From Podospora comata (taxonomy: Eukaryota > Ascomycota > Sordariomycetes > Sordariales > Podosporaceae), in NCBI GenBank assembly GCA_017354895.1, contig CP071499.1, positions 1 through 64,000 of the forward strand: 64,000 bases of DNA. Reading direction: 5' to 3'. The translations under genes were made by a program, and so were the position numbers. Each line of letters opens with the position of its first letter. The stretch's first letter is position 1. This document shows positions 33,584 to 43,764 of this stretch, piece after piece. The notes under the pieces were generated by a model, which did not search any database, was not told the DNA's origin, and saw only the letters and a list, made by a program, of their open reading frames with translations.

Positions 33584-35735
33584 GCTCATTTCTTTCGCAC
33601 CCTTTCCTAGGTAGGTAATTGATGCATAAGAGGAGTTTCTACAGGAGAAGGCATACATTACAATGGCATAATGTTAGTAAATAACATTAAATTTAATAGA
33701 GTGAGACTGCATTACTTGTCATATTCACCGCCTATTTTTGATCCGGCTGCTTTGTGCTAACAGCTATGCGATCCACAACCTGGAGGGTCAGATGGAGACA
33801 AAGTTAGGCCGATAGTTGGGACTTGGACATACACTCGTGAGCCTAAATGAGAAGGTATGTAAACGAGTACTGCAGATCATGGAAGAAACCGGTAGACAAC
33901 ACAGATGGGTGTTCTGTGGTGAAACAGTACCAGCGCGCCAGTCAACTGGACCTCCCAAAACAGGGTCTCAGCACCGAAGCGTTGGCCCGGTGGTTCGGCA
34001 AGTGTCACCCCCCCAAAAGCTGTCAAATAACAGGAAACGACACGGATCTTAGGCGTAAGACATCGATATCGGACGGTTCCACCCGAAGTTCCCCCTCACT
34101 CCCACCCTCCCTTCGGTAACGGTAACAGGGTACGGTCTCGAAGGAGGGTTTTGCAGACTGTCGCCAAGGCCAAGGCACAATATTCACCATGCAAGTCAAC
34201 TAAAGAGCGCTAAGGCCATGCCACAAGAGGCGTAGCTGGAATCAATCGACGTTGAACAGGTGCTAAGCAGGTTGGTCATCGGAGCTAGTCATCACGATCA
34301 ATGGCGATGGGTTATCTCGCCAGGTGCTCTCGTTCAGCAGAGAGATAGGATAAGAGAATGCGGGGAGGGTAGGGGACTTAAGATTGGGGTCATGCAGCAC
34401 CTGGAGATGGTCACTGCGCCCTGCATGAGATATCAACACATGCCGAACCTTTCACCGGCATTAGGACCAATGGAGGACAGCTTTTGCCCAATCGATACGC
34501 CACAACCCTTTAAACTCCCCACGCTCCCGTCCCCAAGCTTCAAGACACTGTCGACTCGTGGCACACTCTGGGCTGAAATCGATACCACAAGACGGTCAAG
34601 GCATCAGAACCCTCTCAGTCAGCCAGTTCAAGATACTAGCTAGACTTGCTAGGAGTTTTCGAAGGCCTTGCTTCTATTCCATCTTTCCCCGCCGTATGAT
34701 TCCCCGGTTTTACCTTTTGGTCGGGTTTATTCCCCCAGCTGCATGCCAGTCCAATATCTGCAGGGCACTTGGGGTTGCATCCCATCTCTATCGGTGCATG
34801 GGAATTGCCAACCTCGCATTGGTCGGACTGCTACAGCAAAGTCAACATCCTCCCGCACCAGCTGCGGGAGCTTCAAGGGAGTAGCCGAGTAGAACATTCC
34901 TCTTGGCTTCGAAATCCAGTCCATCCATCCTGGATCTCCCAGAATCCCATGTTTAGCTCTCCAGGTGATTCCTGTGCACTTCCTGGAACCCCACATTCCA
35001 CCTCTCAATTGCCGGTAAAGCAATAGGTGTGTAACTCTCAGCATTGCCAAAATAATATTACACTTGACACATGTTTACATATAACACAAGGGCCAAACTA
35101 AGTACCAAACGGTGCCTACCGCACCAGGCGACAAACACCTCCCCAGTTCCGTCAGACGGGCATTGTTGTGTCCGACTCTCAAAGATATCAGGTTGCGCCT
35201 ACATGCCACACTCAAACCACTTGGCAAGCAGCAGATAACAATGACAACCCACTGTAGCAAGCCGCAAGAGATATTCTATGCATGTCAAGTCGGCCTCCAA
35301 ACTGGTCTCATTGATAAGGTCCAAGTACACCCCGCGCCTGTGGTGAACCTTTTGGGCCGCCGTGTCCTGCCAAGAGATGTTTGGCGATTTTCAGATTGAC
35401 CAGAGATCTACATGTCAATGTCAGGATGATCCGAGTGAGCTCTTTGTACCTGCCCCTTGCAGATGTATCTGGGGTTGACAACCCCCCATCTCAGACAAGC
35501 TACCACTGCAGCCAAGGATACTTGCAGGTAGGATGGTGGGGATGTGGGAAGGAAAACATCTCCACACCAAAGGCCACACCCTCAACCCTCTCTGCGTGAG
35601 TGGACGGATAAGCCTCGGTGTGCCTGACGGGGTGAATCGTCAGATACAGGAGGAGCTTTTCAGCAGACCATGCAACTTGCCCCTGTGTGGATGATGGCCC
35701 TCCTCGCTTTGCCCTGGCAGACTGGTGATTAAGGG
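33584..35735. other. Long intergenic region, no gene recognised
   Basis: About 2.2 kb without a supportable gene on either strand. Short overlapping open frames (33.8-35.0 kb) have no domain features. Its size relative to neighbours leaves room for an unrecognised noncoding RNA or a degraded gene. Confidence 0.5.
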
Positions 35736-35743
35736 TATATAAG
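35736..35743 (+). promoter_or_regulatory. TATA box (TATATAAG)
   Basis: TATATAAG lies 85 bp before the ATG at 35828, followed by a C-rich, T-containing leader, a typical strong promoter layout for a secreted fungal protein gene. Confidence 0.6.
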
Positions 35744-35827
35744 AACAACCCTTTCTCCCTCTCCCCACCCATCAAACCTGCTCTAAAACCCCATCCTCCA
35801 GTATTTGTCCTAATCCCACCACCCAAC

Positions 35828-36751
35828 ATGCAGATCAAGTCGCTCGCCCTCTTTGCCACCGCCGCCTTGGCCGCTGTCAATGAGCCCTGTGTTGGTTCTG
35901 GCGGAAGAGCTGGTATGTTCCGAGTCCTCAGTTGCCACACTGCGAAGGAGTGTAACCCAGTCCCCATACCCCTAAATGCTGACATCATGAAGGCGTCTGC
36001 GTCACCACGTCGACTTGCTCATCATCTGGCGGCATTACCATTGATGGAGCGTGCCCGTCTGATGCTTCCAATGTCAAGTGCTGCACCAAGGCTTCGTGCC
36101 CCAACGGTTCCGCTGGCAACTGTCGTTGGGCATCGGACTGCGCAGGGAGCACACTGACTGGTCTTTGCCCGGGACCTGCGCAGATGAGATGCTGCTCTTC
36201 TTCTGCCACCGGCTTCGGAGGGTATTCTGCCCCAGCTATCCCCGCCGTCGGGGCCTGCAAGGCCGTGGCTGTTGAGGGTGCCAAGAAGGTTGTCGCTGCC
36301 TTCCCCGGCAGAGTCAGACAGATTTACTGCACCCGGGCTTGCGCCTGTCCCGGTACTTCGGATCACTGCTGCGGCAAGGCGATCGATTACATGTGCTCTG
36401 ATGCTGGTGGTGTAAGTGCCTCTGAGACTTTGGCTTCGATGTTGAGCTTGCACTGACCTGAGACTCCCCGGTAGGTTCCCACCATGTCCGGCCGCCAGCT
36501 CGCTGAGTGGGCCATGAACAACCGTGCCAGCTTGAACCTCAAGTATATCATCTGGGGCCAGCGCATCTGGAGTCCTAGTGATGGTGTCAAGGCCTGGACC
36601 AGCTGGCGCGCCATGGAGGATCGTGGAGATGTCACCCAAAACCACTGGTAAGCATCAAAGTTCACTAGCCCGGGAGCCAAGTATCAATGGCAAGCAAGGA
36701 CGAGGATCTAATACAGAATACAGGGACCACGTTCACATCAGCTTCAACTAG
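35828..36751 (+). CDS. Secreted Cys-rich protein with VldE/VanY-like C-terminal domain
   Basis: Four exons, 35828-35912, 35993-36411, 36475-36647 and 36724-36751 (introns 80, 63 and 76 bp), encode 234 aa. A signal peptide (MQIKSLALFATAALAAV) is followed by two cysteine modules that each end in CC (PCVGSGG...VKCC and CPNGSAGNC...MRCC), like the N-terminal modules of several fungal peptidoglycan-directed secreted proteins. The C-terminal domain shows DHCCGKAIDYMCSD and HWDHVHIS, matching the H...G.AID and HVH pattern of zinc-dependent VanY/M15-like folds and of the ARB_07466/VldE family. A role in cutting bacterial cell-wall peptides is inferred from that fold and is untested. The very short last exon completes the HVH motif, which supports the model. 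Confidence 0.78.
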
Positions 36752-37408
36752 GCGGATTTCGGTCGAGTACAGTCAAATCGCATGACTCTTTGATATCTTT
36801 GTACCTAGCTGTCCCCATACAACAGCCACCGCCCTCTTAGCATCAAGACTTATGGCGTGCTAATTCAGACTTTATACATGTTCTCGTCACAATCACACTG
36901 GCTGTTCGATGCATGCGGTTTGTGAAAAGAAGGTGGGGTCAACATGCAATCATCTAGGACCACCAATAGTCGCGCCACGGCCATGCAGCCGGCGCCTAAT
37001 CACAAATAAAAAGCTGATTCGTGTGCCGTGTCTGAGTGAAGGCTGCGACGCTAACCTCGACGAACACCATCTCCCCATCGATATCGATACCGGACCAGGT
37101 CCCAGCAGCATGGGGGCCTATCACGGGATTTGGGAGTTACACAGAGTCATTCCACTTCCGGTCGGTACTACAGCTGCCAGCGAACAGATGATGTAAATAC
37201 CCCGCCTCTCTTCCTGAATACCGTTAGGTCCCAAGAAACTAGGCTCGGTCCGCTTTAGTTCTTACAGCACAACGTGTGTTGATTATCACCGCCCCTGTCC
37301 AACCTGTCCTTGAACTTGTCAACTTGTCAGGCTGTCGACGTATCGACGTTGTGGATATCCCAGCCCGCCAGTTTGAATAAATCTCACGATCCCCTCTCGA
37401 AATTCAGG
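36752..37408. other. Intergenic region
   Basis: 3' region of the Cys-rich protein and promoter of the epoxide hydrolase. No other gene is seen. Confidence 0.5.
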
Positions 37409-38908
37409 ATGGACCTCACTGATCACCCACAATCATCCAGCAAGCCAACAGGCACTGCCAACAAGATGGCTCTCAACCTCTCTTCGTTTGGGATTCTCCC
37501 ACCGGGAATCCTGACCCAGCCGACACCCTTCTCACTCAACGTTTCTATGAGAGATATCCATCGCCTCTCGGCCCAAGTCGACCAGGCCAACATCGCTGCG
37601 CCTCAGTATTACAATACCCACGCGGACCCTGTCAATGGAACGTACGGGGTTTCCCGCTCCTGGCTTCTCGATGCCCAGCAAATCTGGCTCTCCGAATTTG
37701 ACTGGCGCGCGCACGAGGAACAACAAAACAAGTTCCCCAACTTCCGCATCAACGTCACTCTCCCGTCAGACGGACAGGTTTTCGACCTCCACTTTGCCGC
37801 CTTGTTCTCCAAGCGTGAGGATGCCGTCCCCATCACCCTTCTCCATGGCTGGCCCGGGTCCTGGATGGAGTTTCTCCCAGTCATGGAACTTTTGGTGGAG
37901 AAGTACACCGCCGACACTCTCCCCTACCACGTTGTTGTCCCGTCCATCCCTGATTACGGCCTCAGTTTCCGCCCCGAGGAGACCAAGGAGCTGACCATGG
38001 CAACCGCGGGCGAGGCCATCAACTCTCTCATGGTTCAATTGGGCTTCAATGGATACGTGGCACAGGGAGGAGATGTTGGCAGCTTCCTGTCACAGGTGCT
38101 GAGCCATCATGACGAGTGCAAGGCTTACCATTGTTTGTGTCCCCTTTGAGCCCCCCCTGGCGTACCGTACTAATGAGCAAAAAAAAGTAAACATGTTTTT
38201 CATGACATCCCAACAGCAAGCCTCCGTCGCCCATCTGAATATTTCGGCCGAAGAACAAGCAAAGGTGGACTACGCTGCGGCTTGGGCCACCACCGGTAAC
38301 GCCTACGCTGTCGAGCATGGAACCCGCCCTTCGACCATTTCCCTGGTGCTTCAGACCAACCCAGTTGCAATGCTAGCCTGGTACGAACATGACCCCCAAA
38401 AAATATGCTGCTCCGTCCGCCTGCTTTGCTTTTGCTAACACATCTCGACACACAAGGATGGGTGAAAAGTTGATTGAATGGTCCGACAACAGACACTCCC
38501 CGTTCCCATCTATCGACACCATTCTCTCGTTTGTCTCGTACTATTGGTTGACCAACTCGTATGCCCGGTCAATGTGGGCGTATTCCGAACTGACCAGCGT
38601 TGTTGGCGGTGAGCTTCCGCCATACAACCCTTCGTTGACAAAACCCATGGGCTACTCGTGCTTCCCGGTGGAGATTGCCACGCTTCCTGAATCTTGGGCT
38701 AGAGAGCTGTTCCCAAATTTGGTATTTTATGGAGTTCATGAAAAGGTATGTCGCAGCAACAGGCCGCAGTTGGTGTGAGGAGTGCTGACTTGCGACAAAT
38801 GCAAAACAGGGCGGCCACTTTGCGGCACTGCAAGCCCCCGAGGCATTCTTGAGTGATATTGAGCAGTTTTTGGCGATTGTGAAGGACACTGTGCTAGGAT
38901 CAGCTTAA
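37409..38908 (+). CDS. Epoxide hydrolase, microsomal (EPHX1) type
   Basis: Alpha/beta-hydrolase predicted to open epoxides to diols. Four exons, 37409-38132, 38188-38380, 38457-38745 and 38810-38908 (introns 55, 76 and 64 bp), encode 434 aa. The N-terminal EHN region (FSLNVSMRDIHRL...WLLDAQQIWLSEFDWRAHEEQQNKFPNF) precedes the hydrolase core. HGWPGSW (146-152) is the oxyanion-hole motif, D222 in AQGGDVGS is the nucleophile, and H405 in KGGHFAALQAPE is the catalytic base. The order EHN, HGWPGSW, GGD, GGHF is diagnostic of the family. No strong membrane anchor precedes the EHN region. A second ATG at 37466 (MALNLSSFG) could be the start; both are in frame. Confidence 0.88.
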
Positions 38909-39176
38909 GCTGCACATAAGCTTTCAATGACATTGCTCGGAAATAGTGGATGACCATTGGACTTGGACTGGATATATGGTGGGTAGTTACCTACCTCACA
39001 AAATAATTGTAGATACACGTATGTAGTTTCATACAGTCTCATGCGTGGATGAGTTAAATGTTGCGGGGGGTTGTTCTGTTGGTTTACCTTCATCCCCAGA
39101 GCTCTGACTTGTTGGATATGTGTCTATGGAATAAATGGCTCTTCCATGAGATCTATCTTTGGCCTGCCAAGCCCTC

Positions 39177-40244
39177 CTAACAAGCAGGGTTGTTGTGTGT
39201 GATAAAGCCCAACCTCCATGGCAATGCATTGTACTCCCCACCAGCACTTGGATCCATCCCTTGGTACATGAACCGGATATTACATGGATCAATCAGCAGC
39301 TTCTCGTCCACCGTCCCGTCCCTGATGATCTCCCCGTGACTGATGCTTTTCGTCCAGACATCCCCATCGAACTGAACATTGTTGCTTCTTGCCCATGGGT
39401 TTTGCTCCGTGTTGGCTAGCCCCTGCCATGGCCCCCTGATGGAATCTGCCGTCCAAGACCTGAACCACCGGTGACCGTCGGTTCCAATGGCTTCGACCAG
39501 CAGCAAATATTTGCCATCGGGAAGCGAATACACGCACGCTGCCTCAAAAAGGTCGTTGCGATTGTCCTGCATGGCAATTACGGGTTGGCTCATGCCGTTG
39601 GGAAATTGTTCAAGGCTGGTTTCAGATCGGTAGAGCTGCCCGTTGTCGTCTGATGAAAATAGATGACAGCTTGCCGAATCACAGATGACCCACATGTCAA
39701 CCCAGTACCCGTCCCCAATGTTTTGTTCGATAATCTTGGGCATCCCATCTGGATAGAAGACCTTGGGAGCAGTCCAGCCCTTGGGATTGTTGATGTCTGG
39801 GTTTGTGGAGTACGCAGCGTTTCCGTTCTGGTAAACGAGATACCAGAGTTTGTGAGGCGCGAACCAAAAGACCTGAGGAGCTGCACGATAACCGGTCCCA
39901 AGAGGGGCTTGATCCAGGTAGTAAAAAGTGGCATTAGGCGCATCGGCCCAGTCGGCAAAGGTAAAGTAAACCAGGTTGTAGCCAGCGGACTGAGCGGTAG
40001 AAGCAAATACGTGGTGGGTTCCGTTGATCAGGATGATAGTTGGGTCTTTGATTCCGGCGATCGCGCGACCGTCGTTCTTGGGGCCGACAAGAGGTCCAGT
40101 GGAGGTCCACTGCCATGTTGTGGGCAGGTCACTGGGAGGTTGGTTTGACAGCTGGACAATGGAGACATCTGGCCCAGCTGGCAGGGAAGAAGGAAGAGCA
40201 GTAGCAGAGGCCCATAAACAGGCAAAGAGAGCGGAAGGGCGCAT
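39177..40244 (-). CDS. GH62 alpha-L-arabinofuranosidase
   Basis: Single exon, 355 aa, secreted. It removes arabinofuranose side chains from arabinoxylan and arabinan. There is a signal peptide (MRPSALFACLWASATA), then a catalytic five-blade propeller with D67 in GIKDPTI (base), the aspartates of YWVDMWVICD (D183/D189, pKa modulator region) and E234 in DLFEAACVY (acid). Other family hallmarks are WQWTSTGPLVGPKND near the N-terminus and WRLGFITHNNP at the C-terminus. No carbohydrate-binding module is present. It is transcribed away from the GH43 arabinofuranosidase at 41120, with ~875 bp between the two starts, so a shared regulatory region is plausible. Confidence 0.93.
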   Translation of the reverse strand: MRPSALFACLWASATALPSSLPAGPDVSIVQLSNQPPSDLPTTWQWTSTGPLVGPKNDGRAIAGIKDPTIILINGTHHVFASTAQSAGYNLVYFTFADWADAPNATFYYLDQAPLGTGYRAAPQVFWFAPHKLWYLVYQNGNAAYSTNPDINNPKGWTAPKVFYPDGMPKIIEQNIGDGYWVDMWVICDSASCHLFSSDDNGQLYRSETSLEQFPNGMSQPVIAMQDNRNDLFEAACVYSLPDGKYLLLVEAIGTDGHRWFRSWTADSIRGPWQGLANTEQNPWARSNNVQFDGDVWTKSISHGEIIRDGTVDEKLLIDPCNIRFMYQGMDPSAGGEYNALPWRLGFITHNNPAC

Positions 40245-41119
40245 GCTGCCTAGCTGTTGTAGAAAGGTACCTATCTAGGCACGGGGCTGGTGGCGAAAGA
40301 AGCTGACGAATTGAAGCTTTCGTCGACTTCGAAAGCGGACAGTCTTTTAATAAAGAATGTTTGGAAGCCAAAATATAGACGGGGGTCAAGCTTAACATTC
40401 GTGGCAAATACTTGGTTCGCTAGCAGTACAACTTGAGCTATGATCGCCAAGGCTGAGCATTAAATACAATCCCGCCCTTGAAAATCAGCATGCAATATAA
40501 TATACCCAGTCTCACTCTAGTGCTATGCAGCCTCCTCATCTGATTCCGAAGTTCGGGTTTCCTACCTAATATCCACCATGATCGCAAAAGTCGGGCATGA
40601 ATGTAACCTTGCCAGGTTCAACAGTGCTGGCAAAAGGCAAGGTCCCGATCCGGTCAATAAGGGAAGTAGCCGAGAACAACTACACAAATTAATTCCGCCT
40701 ATAGTTGATGAGAAATCATAGTTAAGGTAGTGGCGCCCCAATCGGTCATTCGATGCTGCAACGGATCTACTTGCCTGATGCCCCAAAAGGCTGGGGTACC
40801 TTGAAAGCAATGTAACTCTGATCCCACTCCATCGCTCATTGGTGCGCGTCAATGTTCAAGCCAGGCCTTGTAGGTACTATATTTTCGGCATCACTGCCAA
40901 TATACCTTCTTCTACCCATTCAACCGAGGGCGAAGAGTGTATGTGTAACTGTTACGATGCGGATGATCATTGGAGAGACCGGGGAATTGCCTTTCCGTTA
41001 AGGTATCTCTTCATGTCGTGCAACGGAAGGCTATTTGAAAGAGCCATCTGCTCCTGCAGACCATGGCTATCTATCATGTGTCTCAAACTGCGACCGCTTC
41101 CAAGTAAACGAAGTACGAT
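40245..41119. promoter_or_regulatory. Divergent promoter region between two arabinofuranosidase genes
   Basis: Serves both the leftward GH62 gene and the rightward GH43 gene. A TATA-like word (TATATTT on the minus strand, near 40371) lies ~130 bp before the GH62 start. SYGGRG-type words (CTGGGG at 40791, CCGGGG at 40979) could bind the carbon-catabolite repressor CreA/CRE-1, but such short words also arise by chance. Confidence 0.4.
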
Positions 41120-42708
41120 ATGAGGCCTTTTTGGAAGCGAAGCGGTATCGTGGCGTCGTTGATCGCCTTTTCGTCCTTTCTATTGCTAGCCGCCCCAGTA
41201 ACAGCCCAGGCTTCATCGACTACCACCTCGTCGCCCGCAGTCAGCTATGTAAACACACTGGCTAACCAACGAGCCGACCCCCACATTTTCAAACACACGG
41301 ATGGATGGTACTACTTCACTGCCACAGTTCCTGCCTTTGATAGGATCATCCTCCGTCGTGCTCAGTCCATCCAGGCTCTGGGTGATGCAGCGGAGACTAC
41401 AGTTTGGAGGAGGAAGTCGTCTGGTGTTGGGAGTGGTCAGGTCTGGGCACCCGAGATACGTATGTTGCGCACTCGGCAAGGATCAGAATATACACTTACC
41501 AGTGAGGGTCCCCCTAGACTTCATCGACGGAAAATGGTATATCTACGTCGCTTTGGGCGTAGCAAATGAATGGCGCATTCGAGCCTTTGTTCTTGAAGCG
41601 TCTGGTGCTAACCCTCTGACATCAACATGGATCGAAAAGGGAATTATCAAGACCAACTGGTGAGCCATGATGATATTTGTTGCTTCTCTTTGAAACAGAT
41701 GAATTGATGAATCGCAGGGACACCTTCTCGCTCGACGCAACAACCTTCACCGTCAACTCCACGCGATATCTTGTCTGGGCCCAGCAAGACCCGTCCCGGT
41801 CCGGCGAGAACTCGTCTCTCTTCATCGCACCGCTGCAGAACCCATGGACTATCCGGGGCACTGCCGTCGCCATCTCTCATCCCGACCTCGCCTGGGAACG
41901 GATAGGGTACAAAGTCAATGAGGGAGCGTCCGTCATCCAACGGAATGGCAGAATCTTCATGACCTACTCCGCCTCAGCCACGGATCACAACTATTGCATG
42001 GGCCTTTTAAGCGCGTCCGCAACTGCCAATCTCATGAACCCAGCATCGTGGACAAAGAGCAGGACGCCCGTCTTTGTGAGCAACGCCAACACGAACCAAT
42101 GGGGTCCAGGACACAACAGCTTCACGCTATCAGAGGATGGAAAGAGTGACTTGATGGTATATCATGACAGGGGCTACAAGGATATCAACGGAGACCCGCT
42201 CAATGACCCCAATCGGCGGACGAGGGTGCAAAAGGTGTATTGGAAGGCCGACGGAACACCGGACTTTGGCATCCCGGTGCCGGATGGAAATACGCCGGTC
42301 AGAATGAGGTCGGCCGTCCCATCTGGACTGTTCCTCAGATTTTACACTGGGAACAGCGTGCCGAGCGGCTCGGTCGCCCTGGAAGATACTCAGTTCCGCA
42401 TTGTCAATCCCGGGTTGTCGGGTAATGGCACCATCAGCTTGGAGTCAACGAGTAATCCAGGGGTCTACCTTCGCCGGTTGAATGGAAGCCAGGTTCAGTT
42501 TGAAGCAGGCCGGAATCTGAACACCGCAGCAAGCAAGGCATCAGCGAGCTTCAACAGGCGCTCTGGACTGGCCAACAGATCCGGGATTTCTCTCGAGGCG
42601 TCCGATGCAGGAGGCCAGTATTTACGCTTGCAAGCAGGTGGAGCGTTGGTGGTTTCGGCGGCGAGCAGCACAACAGACCAAGAACAAGCGACCTTCTATC
42701 TCGAGTAA
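41120..42708 (+). CDS. GH43 (subfamily 26-like) arabinofuranosidase with C-terminal CBM42/AbfB domain
   Basis: Secreted enzyme expected to release arabinose from arabinan. Three exons, 41120-41459, 41518-41659 and 41718-42708 (both introns 58 bp), encode 490 aa. A signal peptide region (GIVASLIAFSSFLLLAAPVTAQ) precedes the propeller, which shows RADPHIFKHTDGWYYFTATV with D53 as base, RIILRRAQSIQAL, QVWAPEIHFIDGKWYIY (formed across intron 1) and GPGHNSFTLSEDG. Residues ~355-490 (SGLFLRFYTG..., GVYLRRLNGSQVQFEAG, QYLRLQAGGALVV) form three beta-trefoil-like repeats, as in AbfB/CBM42 arabinose-binding domains. The acceptor at 41517 was chosen because it restores the family's APEIHFIDGKW; an earlier AG at 41502 would not. 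Confidence 0.87.
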
Positions 42709-43764
42709 AACGTCGCCAATTGCATCCCAGTTGTGGTCCATCGGACCGTGACTGATATCAGACGTTAACCCAAGCAGGAAAACTTTCTCCATCATGCAAG
42801 TCGGCCGGCCCCACTTCCCCGCATTCCGGCACCGGCCTCCGCCGGTTGCGGCCGGCTTGGGTGGGACGGAACAGCGGGAGCGGCAAGCAACGGCTCAGAG
42901 TGGGCCTTTCGGCGATTGACACCACTGCTTTGATAGCCCTTGGCACATCTTCATGTATTGTTTCGTCAAACCCCTAGATCTAGGTATTCTATGAACCACG
43001 AACGAAGCTCACTCATGGTTGGGATTAGTTGTCAAAAAAGTCTGTTCTGAAGACCGGCCATCATGAATGTGTGATGTTTCGAGGGTTGGAGAAAGGATGA
43101 GGTTAAGCCATGCTAGATCGACCGAGCGGTGCAGCTTGACCTCGGAAAGCGGGGACGGTACCAAGCTCAATGGATTATCAAGGGTAAACATGTAGCCAAC
43201 CAAAGATAGGAACATTAAATGGACAGCAGTATGAGGGATCTGTGTTATGTAACAGGATCCTCGAGCAAACAGAAAACCAAAAGAGCGGCTTCATGGTTTG
43301 GTCACTTGATAAGATGGATGGACGTCATGGGTGCAAGTCGGTGCTAAAGAAGCTCGGGGCTTAAGCCGAGACACCCCATACCCGCGCCACGCCCTGAGCA
43401 ACACAAGTGCACCAACCGAAGGGCGTATCGGGCAGAATGGAGACAATAAATAGCCCATCGGCGAGTGCGCTTTCTTTGTCTTTTGACTCCGACCACTGGA
43501 ACATATCAAACCGGATCCTTGTTCAGGGGTTTGGAAACAAAGGTCGTCGAGAAAGCTTCTCGAAGCCACAGTCACCTGGAAAACGACCCCCGAGATCCGG
43601 ATACCGCGAACTTCCGCCCTGAGACCCGACACATCAAGGACCGGTTTTCCAACCCAGCCGACACCAAAAGGCGGGAATAGCGGAGGCGGATCAACATTAC
43701 CACAACCCAGACAACTATCTTCCCCACCTCCGGGGTGACCCCACCATCCACTCGAACTGCCGCG
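42709..43764. other. Intergenic region
   Basis: About 1.05 kb between two rightward genes. A GC-rich, dyad-containing stretch with several CCGG and CGG words lies at 42795-42860 and could bind Zn2Cys6 regulators or act in 3'-end structure. Nothing coding is recognised. Confidence 0.45.

Noticed and set aside
35500-35988. 162-codon minus-strand open frame over the promoter of the VldE/VanY-like gene
   Set aside because: It is antisense to a TATA-bearing promoter and the first exon of a well-supported gene and has no domain.
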